Assembly: GCA_905221605.1 (NCBI GenBank)
Contig: CAJNDS010000599.1
Coordinates: 1-31,000, forward strand
Direction: 5' to 3'
DNA from: Symbiodinium natans
Taxonomy: Eukaryota > Sar > Dinophyceae > Suessiales > Symbiodiniaceae
Length of the DNA: 31,000 bases
Positions 19,076 through 27,687 of this stretch are shown piece by piece. The notes beneath the pieces were generated by a model that saw only the letters and a program-made list of their open reading frames with translations, was not told the DNA's origin and did no database searches. Each line of letters opens with the position of its first letter. Within the stretch, counting starts at the first letter, position 1. Position numbers and translations under genes: made by a program.

Positions 19076-20514
19076 TGCACGCCCTCAACGGGAACATCAA
19101 CGGCTGGTGGGGCCTGGCGGCTGCAGCGTCGGCGCCGATTGCCTTGCAGTTGCACCGCGGGGCTGTGCATGTTGTCGAGGACTCCATGCACGCGGTTGCA
19201 ACAATTTCGGCCGACGTTGTCGAGGAAATCGGTCATGGGGCCAGGCGGACCGTGTGGGTCGCCGGAACAGCCATCACTCTGGTAGTAGTGATCTTGTGCA
19301 GCGCTGTTCTGTGGTACGTGAGTCGTGCCGTTGCCAATCGCATTGCGCATCTGCGACATGGCAACACCGCGGCCCCTGAGGCGCGGCTGTCTCAACTCCT
19401 TGGCTCTGAAGCGACGTTTGAGGTCGCGAGCACTAAGAGAGGGGTGACCCATAAGGTTTGGGTGCACCTCAAGGAGGAGACAGCTGCCTGTGGCTGTCGT
19501 GCTTACCTAGCAGAGGGACGTTGCGGGCATTGCGATGCCGCAATGGACACCGCTCGATCCCTAGGGTTTTTGCACGCGGCCCAGCGAGGCGCGGGTCCTG
19601 CGCTCACAGACTCCATTCGGAGTACCGCCTCCGAAGCCCTGGCTAAGGGTAAGGTTGTGTTGGGTTTGGGGAACAGTGAAGGATGTTTCTCCCAACTTGC
19701 GGCCAAGAGCCGCGGGCTCTCCTGCTTTCAGGGGCTCGCGGGTCGTGACCTGGCCGCGGCCCCAGCAGATGGAGCGAGCGCAGCCCACGCACAGTCCGGC
19801 TTCGTGCAACGTGCCGCCACTGCCACTGTGGCGCGCACACCCAGCCGGAGGAACAAGGGCCCAGTCCCCGCTAGGAGTTCTCCAGTCAAAGAAGCGGAAT
19901 TCCTTGCGGGCGGGCCATACGTTCAGGCCGCCCAAACGCTGCTTGGGTCTGGAGCAGCAGAGGATGTGATCTACATCCGGGCGTACAGCTTAGATTGCCC
20001 ATCCTGCATCGAGGCAATCGAAGCGTCGCTTAGCAAGGGCGCAGGCGTTCGGATTGTCGCCGACATGGGACAATGCCACCGCACCAAACTGCAGTGGCAA
20101 GCGTTGAAACGCTTGGCGGCTGCAGGCGCCGAGGTGAAGGTGGGTTGCGGCTCATCCGTGCGCGACGCCTATGCTCGCGACGGCCGCGGGGCTAAAGTAG
20201 GTACCGGTATCCAAGGGCTTCACCATGCCAAGGCCCTTTGCCTACTGCGGCCTGATGGCGCGGTGGTGCTGATTGGGAGCCTCAATTTTACCACAAGCAG
20301 CAAAGCCAATGCGGAGGCAGGGCTTAGGCTTGAGGTCCCCAAGACGCACCCAGTCGCGCAGTCCTACATCGAGGATTTCCAGAGGGTGTCGGCTGAGGCA
20401 TTCTCCCTCGATGAGGCGGTCGCAAGGCGCCCTCAGTTGGAGCGAGCCAGTAGCTCCAACGTTGCTGGCAACGCCACTCGTGGCCCCAACACTGTTCCAC
20501 AGGGTATCGAGTAG
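19075..20514 (+). CDS. ORF5: membrane-anchored SWIM-finger PLD-family (HKD) nuclease
   Basis: ATG 19075 gives 479 aa; the frame is open from 18781 with a Gly/Lys-rich lead-in. In order: a hydrophobic segment of about 24 residues (aa 61-84), a SWIM-type finger C-x-C-x8-C-x-H (C139, C141, C150, H152), a Ser/Pro/Arg spacer, then a PLD-like domain (about 290-450) with one HKD motif: H384-x-K386, D394, G401-S402, N404. The K-to-D spacing is three residues longer than the textbook motif. Single-HKD enzymes with a membrane segment include Zucchini/MitoPLD nucleases and bacterial Nuc; they act as dimers on nucleic acid or phospholipid. Expression would be by frameshift at 19039 or by reinitiation at TGATG. 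Stop TAG is at 20512. As an accessory gene near the 3' end it sits where retroviral env lies. Confidence 0.8.
   Translation: MHALNGNINGWWGLAAAASAPIALQLHRGAVHVVEDSMHAVATISADVVEEIGHGARRTVWVAGTAITLVVVILCSAVLWYVSRAVANRIAHLRHGNTAAPEARLSQLLGSEATFEVASTKRGVTHKVWVHLKEETAACGCRAYLAEGRCGHCDAAMDTARSLGFLHAAQRGAGPALTDSIRSTASEALAKGKVVLGLGNSEGCFSQLAAKSRGLSCFQGLAGRDLAAAPADGASAAHAQSGFVQRAATATVARTPSRRNKGPVPARSSPVKEAEFLAGGPYVQAAQTLLGSGAAEDVIYIRAYSLDCPSCIEAIEASLSKGAGVRIVADMGQCHRTKLQWQALKRLAAAGAEVKVGCGSSVRDAYARDGRGAKVGTGIQGLHHAKALCLLRPDGAVVLIGSLNFTTSSKANAEAGLRLEVPKTHPVAQSYIEDFQRVSAEAFSLDEAVARRPQLERASSSNVAGNATRGPNTVPQGIE
19738..19758 (+). repeat. Bulged GC hairpin (loop GTGACCT)
   Basis: GC(G)GGTC pairs with GGCCGC, with one T-G pair. 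It lies inside ORF5 between the SWIM finger and the PLD domain. Confidence 0.6.
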
Positions 20515-20733
20515 GCTGCGGCCAGTCGGCGCGGCGTGGTATGCATCCACGCATTATCAGAGCGGGCGTTGCAGCACGGCACGTTGCTTCGCCAACCTTT
20601 TGCATTTTCTTTTGCTTGACTGCGGGCGAAAAGCCGCGGCAGGTTGGAAACCTGCCCATTTTGCATTCCCCGCACCTTTCTCCTCCGCCCTGCCTGTGGC
20701 CCCTCGTACTGAGGGTGCTCTTTTGCAGGTGCT

Positions 20734-20754
20734 GCGGACCGTGTCCTGGTCGCG
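20734..20754 (+). repeat. Bulged GC hairpin (A-T variable pair, loop GTGTCCT)
   Basis: GC(G)GACC pairs with GGTCGC. Compared with 15772 the variable pair is A-T instead of G-C, a two-sided change that keeps the stem. It lies in the 3' untranslated region, where coding cannot explain conservation. Confidence 0.75.
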
Positions 20755-21193
20755 GCAATGCGCTCGCCGAAGCGCGTGTGAGCTGCATTGCCTGCGGCAC
20801 AAGCCATGTGCGCGGCTCTCGCTGAGTCTGGTAGCCCGTAGGGTAGTTCCGGATAGGTGAGTAGCCGTAGCCGTAGCTTAGGACCGGTAGTGTACAGTGT
20901 ACCATTTGTACCATAGCTTTGCACTAGCAGCACAAAGACCTGCCCAGTACTCTGGAGCCTCGCCTGTCTGCACAAAGGTGAGAGCTCGCGACTTGGGGTG
21001 GTTTAGGGTCGTGGAGGGTTGCTGTCGTCGTGCGTCCGTCCGGTAGTGCGGGCTGCCGCCCAAGCCGCATGCCAATGCTCATGATGTGCGGGCTCTACCA
21101 GAGTCGCACGCGACACCCTCACCCTACCCCATTTGCCGCGTTGCTGAAGTGCTTGACGCACTATGAGCTCTTGGTGAGCCGGAAGCCTCGGCT

Positions 21194-21203
21194 GAGGGGC
21201 GAA
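21194..21203 (+). promoter_or_regulatory. Polypurine tract
   Basis: GAGGGGCGAA directly abuts the TG of the 3' LTR. This is the expected place for the plus-strand primer. One C interrupts the purines. Confidence 0.65.
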
Positions 21204-21498
21204 TGTGAGCAGGTCAAAGCATGCATGGAGTGCTTGCTTAGTGCTAGTGCAGCTTGTAGTTTTCCCTTGCATGTGTAGTTTTGCAATTCGTAACAATGCC
21301 AATGTTTTGGCTCAAGTACCGAGCTTGTGCCTTTGAGCACGGTAGAGTCGTACAGTAGCTCCTAGGTTGCTGTGCGGTCCGACCGGACGCACTCAGGCGT
21401 AGCTGCTCAAGCACCTTGAACTCGCGAAGTCGTAAAACAGCGTGACCGGGCTGTGATTGCATTGGCTTAGTGCAAGTCCAGTGCTGGTCGACTTCACA
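21204..21498 (+). repeat. 3' LTR, 295 bp
   Basis: Matches the 5' LTR from TGTGAGCAGG to ACTTCACA. Differences are confined to one patch around 21408-21420. The spliced-leader-like 12-mer is at 21305-21316. Confidence 0.95.
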
Positions 21499-21502
21499 CC
21501 GT
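21499..21502 (+). repeat. Target site duplication, right copy (CCGT)
   Basis: CCGT follows the CA end of the 3' LTR and equals 4243-4246. AT-rich microsatellite-like sequence resumes right after. Confidence 0.8.
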
Positions 21503-21771
21503 ATGTGCATATATATATATGTATATGTATCACAATATACATTTATCTACTTACTAACCCTGGAATCCTGCGAGGACTGTGGGGCTGCAATCTCACGGAT
21601 GCAGCAGTTTCGTCTCAGAGAGGCCCACCTGTGGGGGGTAGGGTGTAAGGCTCGCAGGGCTTGCAGAGATTTTGTAGGGCTTGGGCCCCGAAAGCGTTCC
21701 GACCGACAGTCTCGACGAGTCCTCAGCCGAATTATTGCAATCTCACTTGAGTGGGGGCCTGCAAGGTCTTG

Positions 21772-21879
21772 CCCTAAACCCGAAACCCGAAGCCCAACAC
21801 CCAAAACCCCTTTTGTTTTTTGCGGGCCAGGGTTTTGGGGTTTAGGGGTTCGGGTTTAGGGTGTAGGGTTTAGTAGGGT
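21772..21879 (+). repeat. Head-to-head telomere-like blocks
   Basis: CCCTAAACCCGAAACCC-type units (21772-21810) are followed, after a short T-rich spacer, by TTTAGGG-type units (21828-21879). The two orientations face each other, so the segment can fold into a hairpin. Confidence 0.8.
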
Positions 21880-22237
21880 CTTCCGGAGTGGAGGGCGATA
21901 AAAAGACGAATTTACTGTTGGAGATTTCTCGTCAGACAGTTCACCCTGAACTTGGCCTGGAGTAAACTTTGCGCGTCACCCTTCAAAACGGATCACATCG
22001 GACAGTCTCCTTCTTGATGGGAGATTCGAGAAGTCTGTCTAAATTGGGATAATCGCTCTTCCTTTCAAGGTATCAAGGTATAGTATATCGGTGAAGGGTT
22101 GCTGGAGGTGCAACCCGCAAAGCCCCTTCATAGCAGAGTGTGGATCAGACATTTAGGGTTTGGGGGTTTAGGAGAGGATACACAGCGCACGGCATCTGGA
22201 CCAAACAGGAGTTCTTTCATGAGGGCCTCAGGCCCAA

Positions 22238-22292
22238 GGGTTAGGGTTTAGGGTTTAAGATTTAGGGTTTAGGGTTTAGGGTTTAGGGTTTC
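22238..22292 (+). repeat. Telomere-like array (TTTAGGG)
   Basis: About seven units with one TTTAAGA variant. A smaller patch lies at 22150-22170. The unique sequence at 21880-22237 and 22293-22476 shows no gene that I can support. Confidence 0.85.
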
Positions 22293-22476
22293 CAGGAAAC
22301 AGGGCACCCTCAATGCAGACAAGCTTACAAGTCACCTAAGATGGCTTTCGTCCCACCCAAAACTACCGAATCCCCAAACGCTTGCAAAAGCCAGGGGCGG
22401 CTGGAGTGTCTGGGAGAGGGCGAAACAAACCTCTGCGTGAACCTGGGCGGCCACTTGCCTGAGATGTTCTCAGGAC

Positions 22477-22589
22477 TAAACCCTAAACCCTCACCCTAAA
22501 ACCTAAACCCCAAACCCCAAATCCTAAACCCTAAACCCCAAATCCTAAACCCTAAACCCCAAACCCTAAACCCTGAACCCCAAACCCTT
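22477..22589 (+). repeat. Telomere-like array (CCCTAAA and CCCCAAA variants)
   Basis: About 15 units, alternating CCCTAAA with CCCCAAA and CCCTGAA. A few more units are at 22601-22620. Confidence 0.85.
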
Positions 22590-22650
22590 CTGGCGGTTAT
22601 CCCTAAACCCGAAACCCCAAGCTCCACATCCTCGAGACCCAGGGTGGGTG

Positions 22651-22863
22651 GTAGTGGGGGTGACAGCGCTGAATACAGAAACCCTAAACCCTAAACCCTA
22701 AACCCTAAACCCTAAGCCCGAAGCCCTAAGCCCTAAGCCCTAAACCCTAAGCCCTCAGCCCTAAACCCTAAGCCCTAAGCCCTAAGCCCTAAGCCCTAAG
22801 CCCTAAGCCCTAAGCCCTAAGCCCTAAGCCCTAAGCCCTTATAGTAGTGGGGGTGACAGTGCT
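22651..22863 (+). repeat. CCCTAAA/CCCTAAG array flanked by a 20-bp direct repeat
   Basis: The array 22680-22838 starts as CCCTAAA and becomes mostly CCCTAAG. The flanks GTAGTGGGGGTGACAGCGCT (22651-22670) and the same with one change (22844-22863) are direct repeats, like a target duplication. Confidence 0.85.
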
Positions 22864-22941
22864 TGGACTTCCCAGTTTGGAGCATCAAGCTGTTGAACGC
22901 TCAGGGTTCATACGGGGTTTATAAGGTTTACAGAGTGTTTT

Positions 22942-23068
22942 TATAGGGTTCGCAGGGTTCATAGGGTTCATAGGGTTTATAGGGTTCATAGGGTTCATAG
23001 GGTTCATAGGGTTCATAGGGTTCATAGGGTTCATAGGGCTCATAGGGTTCATAGGGTTCATAGGGTTT
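22942..23068 (+). repeat. Nonamer array (TTCATAGGG)
   Basis: About 12 copies of TTCATAGGG or TTTATAGGG. It looks like an expanded telomere variant with an extra two bases. Confidence 0.85.
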
Positions 23069-23192
23069 GGGGTGTTTATGGGGCTTCTGTAAGGTGTTAA
23101 CAGGGCTTTTATATCGTTAGAGCCTCAAAGTTTTGAGCACCCACAGGGTGTTTATGGGGTTCATGCGGGGTTCTGGGCTCTGTTTTTCGGCT

Positions 23193-23280
23193 TTACATGG
23201 GGTTTATATGGGGTTTATATGGGGTTTATATGGGGTTTATAGGGTCGATTTGGGGTTTATAGGGTTTGTATGGGGTTTAC
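23193..23280 (+). repeat. TTTATATGGGG-type array
   Basis: Four copies of an 11-mer GGTTTATATGG followed by degenerate TTTATAGGG units. Related loose repeats continue to about 23420. Confidence 0.8.
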
Positions 23281-23462
23281 AGAGTTGAAATAGGGTTTTT
23301 TGATAGGGCTTTGAATAGGGCTTGGAATGGGTTTATGGGGTGTATAGGATTTGTAGGGTATTCGTGGTATTCAGGCCTTTTGGGGGTATATATGGTATGT
23401 ATGGTATTTATGGTATTTAGGTTTCTTGGTGGGTTTTGTTAATGGTTATTCGGCTAGCATTC

Positions 23463-23503
23463 AACCCTAAACCCTAAAGCCTAAACCCTAAACCCTAAAC
23501 CCT
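23463..23503 (+). repeat. Telomere-like array (CCCTAAA)
   Basis: About six units with one variant. The C-rich strand is on top. Confidence 0.85.
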
Positions 23504-23630
23504 TGTGTTTAAGGGCTTGTGTTTTGGTGCCTTCTCTCAAGACTGACACAGCTCAGAAGGCGATGGGCGGCTGATTCTGGGCTCCTGCGACTGGCCGGGA
23601 AGCACAGGCCACGGGCTTTCATTCGGGAGA

Positions 23631-23724
23631 TTTAGGGTTTAGGGTTCTAGGGTTTAGGGTTATAGGGTTGTAGGGTTATTGGGTTTAGGGTTGTAGGGTT
23701 TAGTGTTTCGGGTTTAGGTTTAGG
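23631..23724 (+). repeat. Telomere-like array (TTTAGGG)
   Basis: Degenerate units with TATAGGG and TGTAGGG variants. Unique sequence at 23725-24110 holds nothing recognisable apart from a short TTTAGGG patch at 23881-23909. Confidence 0.8.
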
Positions 23725-24241
23725 ATGCAGGTGCTTATGCTTTTAACCAGGCCATTCCCCCTTTGCAGGAGCAAGTCCAAGCCCGAACCTCCGAGACGCT
23801 GAAGGGTTTTCATATCAAGGCCGTATCCACAACCCGGACGTGTAGACATGTGTGCTGGGCCGGGGAGGGGTGGGGTTAAGCTTTAGGGCCCTTAGGGTTT
23901 AGGGTTTTTTTGGCACGCGCATGTTACTTCGCGGCTTCCAAGCAGCGCGTCGCAGGTTCAGCACGTACGTCTGGTTCTCGTAGGGAGAGCGTGCCGGGTT
24001 CTAAAGCTCTCGGGAAGCGGTCCAAAACGAAAGTGCACGACCTTGAGCCACCATCTTCTGATTCGTGAGCCCAGTGGCGCCTCGGAAGACCTGATGGCCA
24101 AGCCCTACCCCTGAAACCCTAAACCCTAAACCCTAACCCCCCCCAAAGCCCATCCAGCTACACAGCCCTACTTGGTGCAGGGTACCTAGACCCCCGGCTA
24201 TAACTGCACTCAAAAGCCCGCTAAGTCCAAGTAGACTGACC

Positions 24242-24440
24242 ATTGGGGTTTCAGGTGCCCATGAACCCTAAACCCTAAACCCTAGACCCTAAACCCTAAA
24301 CCCTTAACCCTAACCCCTAAACCCTAAACCCCAGTACCTAATTGGGGTCAAAAGTACCCATGAACCCCAACACCCTAAACCCTAAACCCTAAACCCTAAA
24401 ACCCTAATACCCAATTGGGGGCTTCTTAGTACCCATGAAC
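24242..24440 (+). repeat. Three copies of a ~26-bp unique motif separated by CCCTAAA arrays
   Basis: The motif AATTGGGG-n-GTACCCATGAAC occurs at about 24242-24266, 24340-24365 and 24413-24440. CCCTAAA arrays (24265-24335, 24371-24408) fill the gaps. This looks like repeated duplication of one target around telomeric inserts. Confidence 0.8.
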
Positions 24441-24515
24441 TGAACCTCCAAGTGCTGAAAAGGTTGGCAATGGTCGAAATCCTACTTCGGCTCCTATGGC
24501 TGGCTGAAGCAAGGC

Positions 24516-24902
24516 TCCGGGTTTCGGGTTTAGGGTTTTATATGGTTTAGGGCTTAGGGGGTTTAGGGTTTAGGGTTTGTGGTTTAGGGCTTAGGGTTTA
24601 GGGTTTATCTGGTTTAGGGTTTAGGGTTTATAGGGTTTGTGGTTTAGGACTTAGGGTTTAGGGTTTATCTGGTTTAGGGTTTAGGGTTTATAGGGTTTGT
24701 GGTTTAGGACTTAGGGTTTCGGGTTTAGGGTTTATAGGGTTTGTGGTTAGGGCTTAGGGGGTTTAGGGTTTAGGGTTTATAGGGGTTGTGGTTTAGGACT
24801 GAGGGTTTAGGGTTTAGGGTTTATCGGGTATCGGGTTTAGGGTTTAGGGTTTAGGGTTAGGGTTTAGGGTTTAGGGTTTATCGGGTTCAGGGTTTCGGAT
24901 TA
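24516..24902 (+). repeat. TTTAGGG array with a 60-bp higher-order repeat
   Basis: Degenerate TTTAGGG units are organised in a longer period. The block GGTTTATCTGGTTTAGGG begins at about 24602 and again 60 bp later, each followed by TTTATAGGGTTTGTGG. This indicates local amplification rather than telomerase synthesis. Confidence 0.8.
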
Positions 24903-25344
24903 AGGGTTTAGGAGCTGTCGGGGCTTCAGGGTCTTTAGGGGTTTGAGGGGTTTTAGGGGTTCTAGGGGTTCTAGGGGTTTTAGAGTTGGTGAGTTCTTTC
25001 TTTTTGTGTCCAGGTTTGGGTTTCTTCTTGGCTTCGGGTTCATGAGCTCGGTGCAGGGTGAGGCCTTTTTTTCTTTGTGCAGGCGTTTGTGATGTAGTTT
25101 GTTTTCTAGGACCGGGAGTAGGCCCTTGTTTCCTTTTTTAGGGTTCCCTTATAATCCCCTTAACCCCAAAAAGGGTACCCTTTTTATTCCTAGGTTACTC
25201 CCGGGTCAAGGTTTGTCAAGCTTGCTTTTTGTTTCAAGGTTTTTTGCTTTCCGTTTTGTGTTCTGGTCCCAAAGCCTAAATCCTGAAATCTAGGTGTGTT
25301 GGGCTTCACACCTTTTAGCAGTTTAGGCAGTCAGGCAGTTTGGG
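24903..25344 (+). other. Low-complexity unique stretch, no gene seen
   Basis: T/G-rich sequence with loose GGGGTTCTA units at the start, then unique DNA. A 64-codon ORF at 25099 (Phe/Pro/Leu-rich) has no support. Confidence 0.6.
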
Positions 25345-25485
25345 TTTAGGGTTTAGGGGTTAGGGTTTAGGGTTTAGGGTTTAGGGTTTAGGGTTGAGGG
25401 CTTAGGGTTTAGGGTTTAGGGTTTAGGGTTGAGGGTTGAGGGTTGAGGGTTTAGGGTTTAGGGTTTAGGGCTTAGGGCTTAGGGG
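25345..25485 (+). repeat. Telomere-like array (TTTAGGG)
   Basis: About 20 units with TTGAGGG and CTTAGGG variants. Confidence 0.9.
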
Positions 25486-25550
25486 ACCACGTAGACTCGA
25501 GAAACCAAGCTGATTGCCCGGCCGCAGTCCTCCTTGGTTTCATTTTCACA

Positions 25551-25710
25551 TCAAACCCTGAAACCCTAAATCCCTAAATCCCTCTAAATCCCTCTAAATC
25601 CCTCTAAATCCCTCTTCATCCCTCAAATCCCTCTACATCCCTCTAAATCCCTCTAAATCCCTCTAAATCCCTCTAAATCCCTCTAAATCCCTCTAAATCC
25701 CTAAATATCA
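25551..25710 (+). repeat. Decamer array (AAATCCCTCT)
   Basis: About 13 copies of AAATCCCTCT with a few changes (TTCATCCCTC, ACATCCCTCT). A CCCTAAA-derived variant with its own period. Confidence 0.88.
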
Positions 25711-25807
25711 AGGGCTTAGGGGCTGTTCAGGGCTTTTAGGGCTTGGGGCGGCCCTCAACAGGACAGAACAACACGCGTCTGGTGGAAAGTTCATGTGCTT
25801 TCCATGA

Positions 25808-25892
25808 ATTGGGTTTGGGGTTTAGGTTTTCAGCGTTTAGGGTTTAAGGTTTGGGGTTTAGGGTTTGGGGTTTGTGGTTTAGGGTCTCGGGT
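25808..25892 (+). repeat. Degenerate TTTAGGG array
   Basis: Units TTTGGGG, TTTAGGG and TTTAAGG mixed. Unique fragments on either side show no gene. Confidence 0.75.
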
Positions 25893-26147
25893 TTACCATC
25901 TAAGTGTGCTACGGTTTATGCACAAGCCCGCTTAAGAACCGAAGGTCAACGCCTGATTCTCCTTGAAGGTTCAGGGTTTCGGGTTTTAGGCTTCAGCGGG
26001 TCTAGGGTTCCGATGGTTCAGCATTTCGGGTTCGGTGTTTGTGGCCACCCTGCTGAGTTAGGTCGACCTCCGCGTTGAGCTGAAGACCTGAGCCCTCAGA
26101 CCCAAACCGCAAAACCCACCACGATGCAACTCAGCTCCCGAGCAGCC

Positions 26148-26232
26148 CAAACCCTAAACCCTAAGCCCTAAACCCCAAACCCTAAGCCCTAAACCCTAAA
26201 CCCTAAACGCCCTAAGCCCTAGACCCTAAACA
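26148..26232 (+). repeat. CCCTAAA/CCCTAAG array
   Basis: About 11 units. A smaller patch of the same orientation is at 26388-26425. Between 26426 and 26970 I see no supported gene. Confidence 0.82.
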
Positions 26233-26971
26233 CCATGTCGAAGGCCACAATGCGTTTACCTCCCCCTACACCCCTAAACCCCTTAGCCCTCAAGAAGCTG
26301 GTCGCTTGCTTCCTTCAGCGCCGGTGCTGCAAGGGTTACTCAACCCTCAGCAACCTAAGCGCCAAATCAGCTTGAAACCCTTGAACAAACCCTAAACCCT
26401 GAACCCTGAACCCCAAACCCTTGAGCTCCCAAACCCTTGAGCTCGAAACCCTCCTTGAACCCATGCGCAGGAGGGTACTGCGTCGGCGTGCAGGGCACGA
26501 TGAGCTGGGCTCTGACAGATATTTGCATATTTTGAAACCCTGGGACAAGAGCCTTTTTCTAGGTGTCATACTGTTTAATGGCCCAGGAATTGGCCTTATC
26601 GTGGGTATAAAGATATGTGAATTCGAATGGGTGGTTTGGGGTCAAGTGTTTAGGCCTTTAGGGTTTTAGGGCCCAGGAGTTTTCGGGTTTCGGTACATTG
26701 GCTTTTCTTTGGGTTGAGGTTTTGGGGGGTTCTAGGGATTCAAGGGGCCTGGGGTGACTCCACCACCCTGGTCAAAGCTGTCAAGCAGTGTCGCTAGGTT
26801 CTGGTCCCACATTACACCCCATTAGGCCGAGAAAAGGCGTACAGTAGAGGATCAGAAGCTTCTTTCGAAGGGTTCAGTCAGCGTATGTTTAGGCGTGTGA
26901 CTATAGGGCTTAGTTAGGGTTGAAGACCAGCTTGCCTTTTGACCACGTTGGAGACTCCCATGCTTGACGTG

Positions 26972-27048
26972 TAGGGTTTGGGGTGTAGGGTTTTGGGTTT
27001 AGGGTTTAGCGTCTAGGGTTCAGGGTTCAGGAATCAGGGTTTAGGGGT
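26972..27048 (+). repeat. Degenerate TTTAGGG array
   Basis: Units TGTAGGG, TTTAGGG and TTCAGGG. The sequence at 27049-27200 is unique and shows no supported gene. Confidence 0.8.
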
Positions 27049-27199
27049 TACGGGAATTTTTGTAGCCTGTAGCGATTGAGTCTAGCCTTTGCAGTCTAGC
27101 CTGGCGTCCCAAGAACACGAGGCAAGAAGTCGGGCACCATGGTTGTCGCCGAGAGGCTTGCGAAGGGCCAGCTTCCATATGCGCCGCTGTGGACCTTAC

Positions 27200-27460
27200 A
27201 TAAACCCTGCGAAACCCTTTCAACCCCATAGAACTCTAAAAACGCTACAAGCCCTTTACAGCTTACAAGCCCTACAGGCCCTATAACTATAAACCTTATA
27301 GGCCCGATAAAGCTTCTAAACCCCACAAACCCGATACACCCTCTAAACGCCCTCTAAACCCTCCAAACACTATGAACCCTATAAACCCTATAAACCCTCT
27401 GAAACCTTTTAACCCTATTGACCCCAAAACCCAATAAAACTTATAAACCCTATAGGGTTT
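27200..27460 (+). repeat. Loose CCCTATAAA-type repeats
   Basis: Degenerate units such as CCCTATAAA and CCCTCTAAA. It reads as the complement of the TTTATAGGG type seen at 22942-23068. Confidence 0.65.
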
Positions 27461-27473
27461 ATGCTTGGAGGTT

Positions 27474-27570
27474 ATCTAGGGTTTAGGGTTGAGGGTTTAG
27501 TGTTTAGAGTTTAGGGTTTAGGGTTGAGGGTTTATGGTTAGGATATAGGGTTTAGGGTGTTTAGGGTTGG
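27474..27570 (+). repeat. TTTAGGG array
   Basis: About ten degenerate units in the G-rich orientation, immediately following C-rich repeats, so the orientation inverts near 27460. Confidence 0.8.
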
Positions 27571-27687
27571 ACTCAGGGTTTTCACTCCAGGCTGCAAGTA
27601 CTTCTACCCTGGCTGGCGTTCGTTTCTTCTCCAGGTTTGCGAGGGACGTTTCAAGCATGTTGTGGTTCGGGGCTCAGGGGTTTAGCC

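Larger units (their letters stand above)
20515..21203 (+). other. 3' untranslated region of the retrotransposon
   Basis: No credible ORF. It contains one more bulged hairpin at 20734-20754 with an A-T variable pair and loop GTGTCCT. It ends in a purine-rich tract at 21194-21203. Nothing else was recognised. Confidence 0.75.
4247..21498 (+). mobile_element. Complete 17.25-kb LTR retrotransposon (Ty3/gypsy-related, permuted Pol)
   Basis: The element has near-identical LTRs with TG...CA ends, a 4-bp target duplication, a primer-binding site 2 nt after the 5' LTR, a purine-rich tract abutting the 3' LTR and five overlapping ORFs in the sense direction. The LTR pair differs only within one ~13-bp patch (4454-4459 versus 21410-21417 region), so insertion is recent. 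RNase H, integrase with HHCC and D-D-E, and a GPY/F-like tail place it with Ty3/gypsy elements. Unusual features are the size, the RT order (palm located after integrase), a Tpt1-like domain, a PLD nuclease and several zinc fingers. Stop-free ORFs over 15 kb argue that it is intact or nearly so. Confidence 0.95.

Noticed and set aside
18351-19379. 342-codon ORF in the third plus frame
   Set aside because: It overlaps ORF4 and ORF5, which contain the zinc fingers and membrane segment. Its translation is Arg/Gly/Pro-rich without motifs.
20855-20885. CCGTAGCC repeats resembling the 5' part of the spliced leader
   Set aside because: Only eight bases match and they occur as a GTAGCC simple repeat. 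The TTTTGGCTCAAG part is missing.
22680-22838. CRISPR-like array
   Set aside because: The repeats are contiguous heptamers without spacers, in a eukaryotic sequence.
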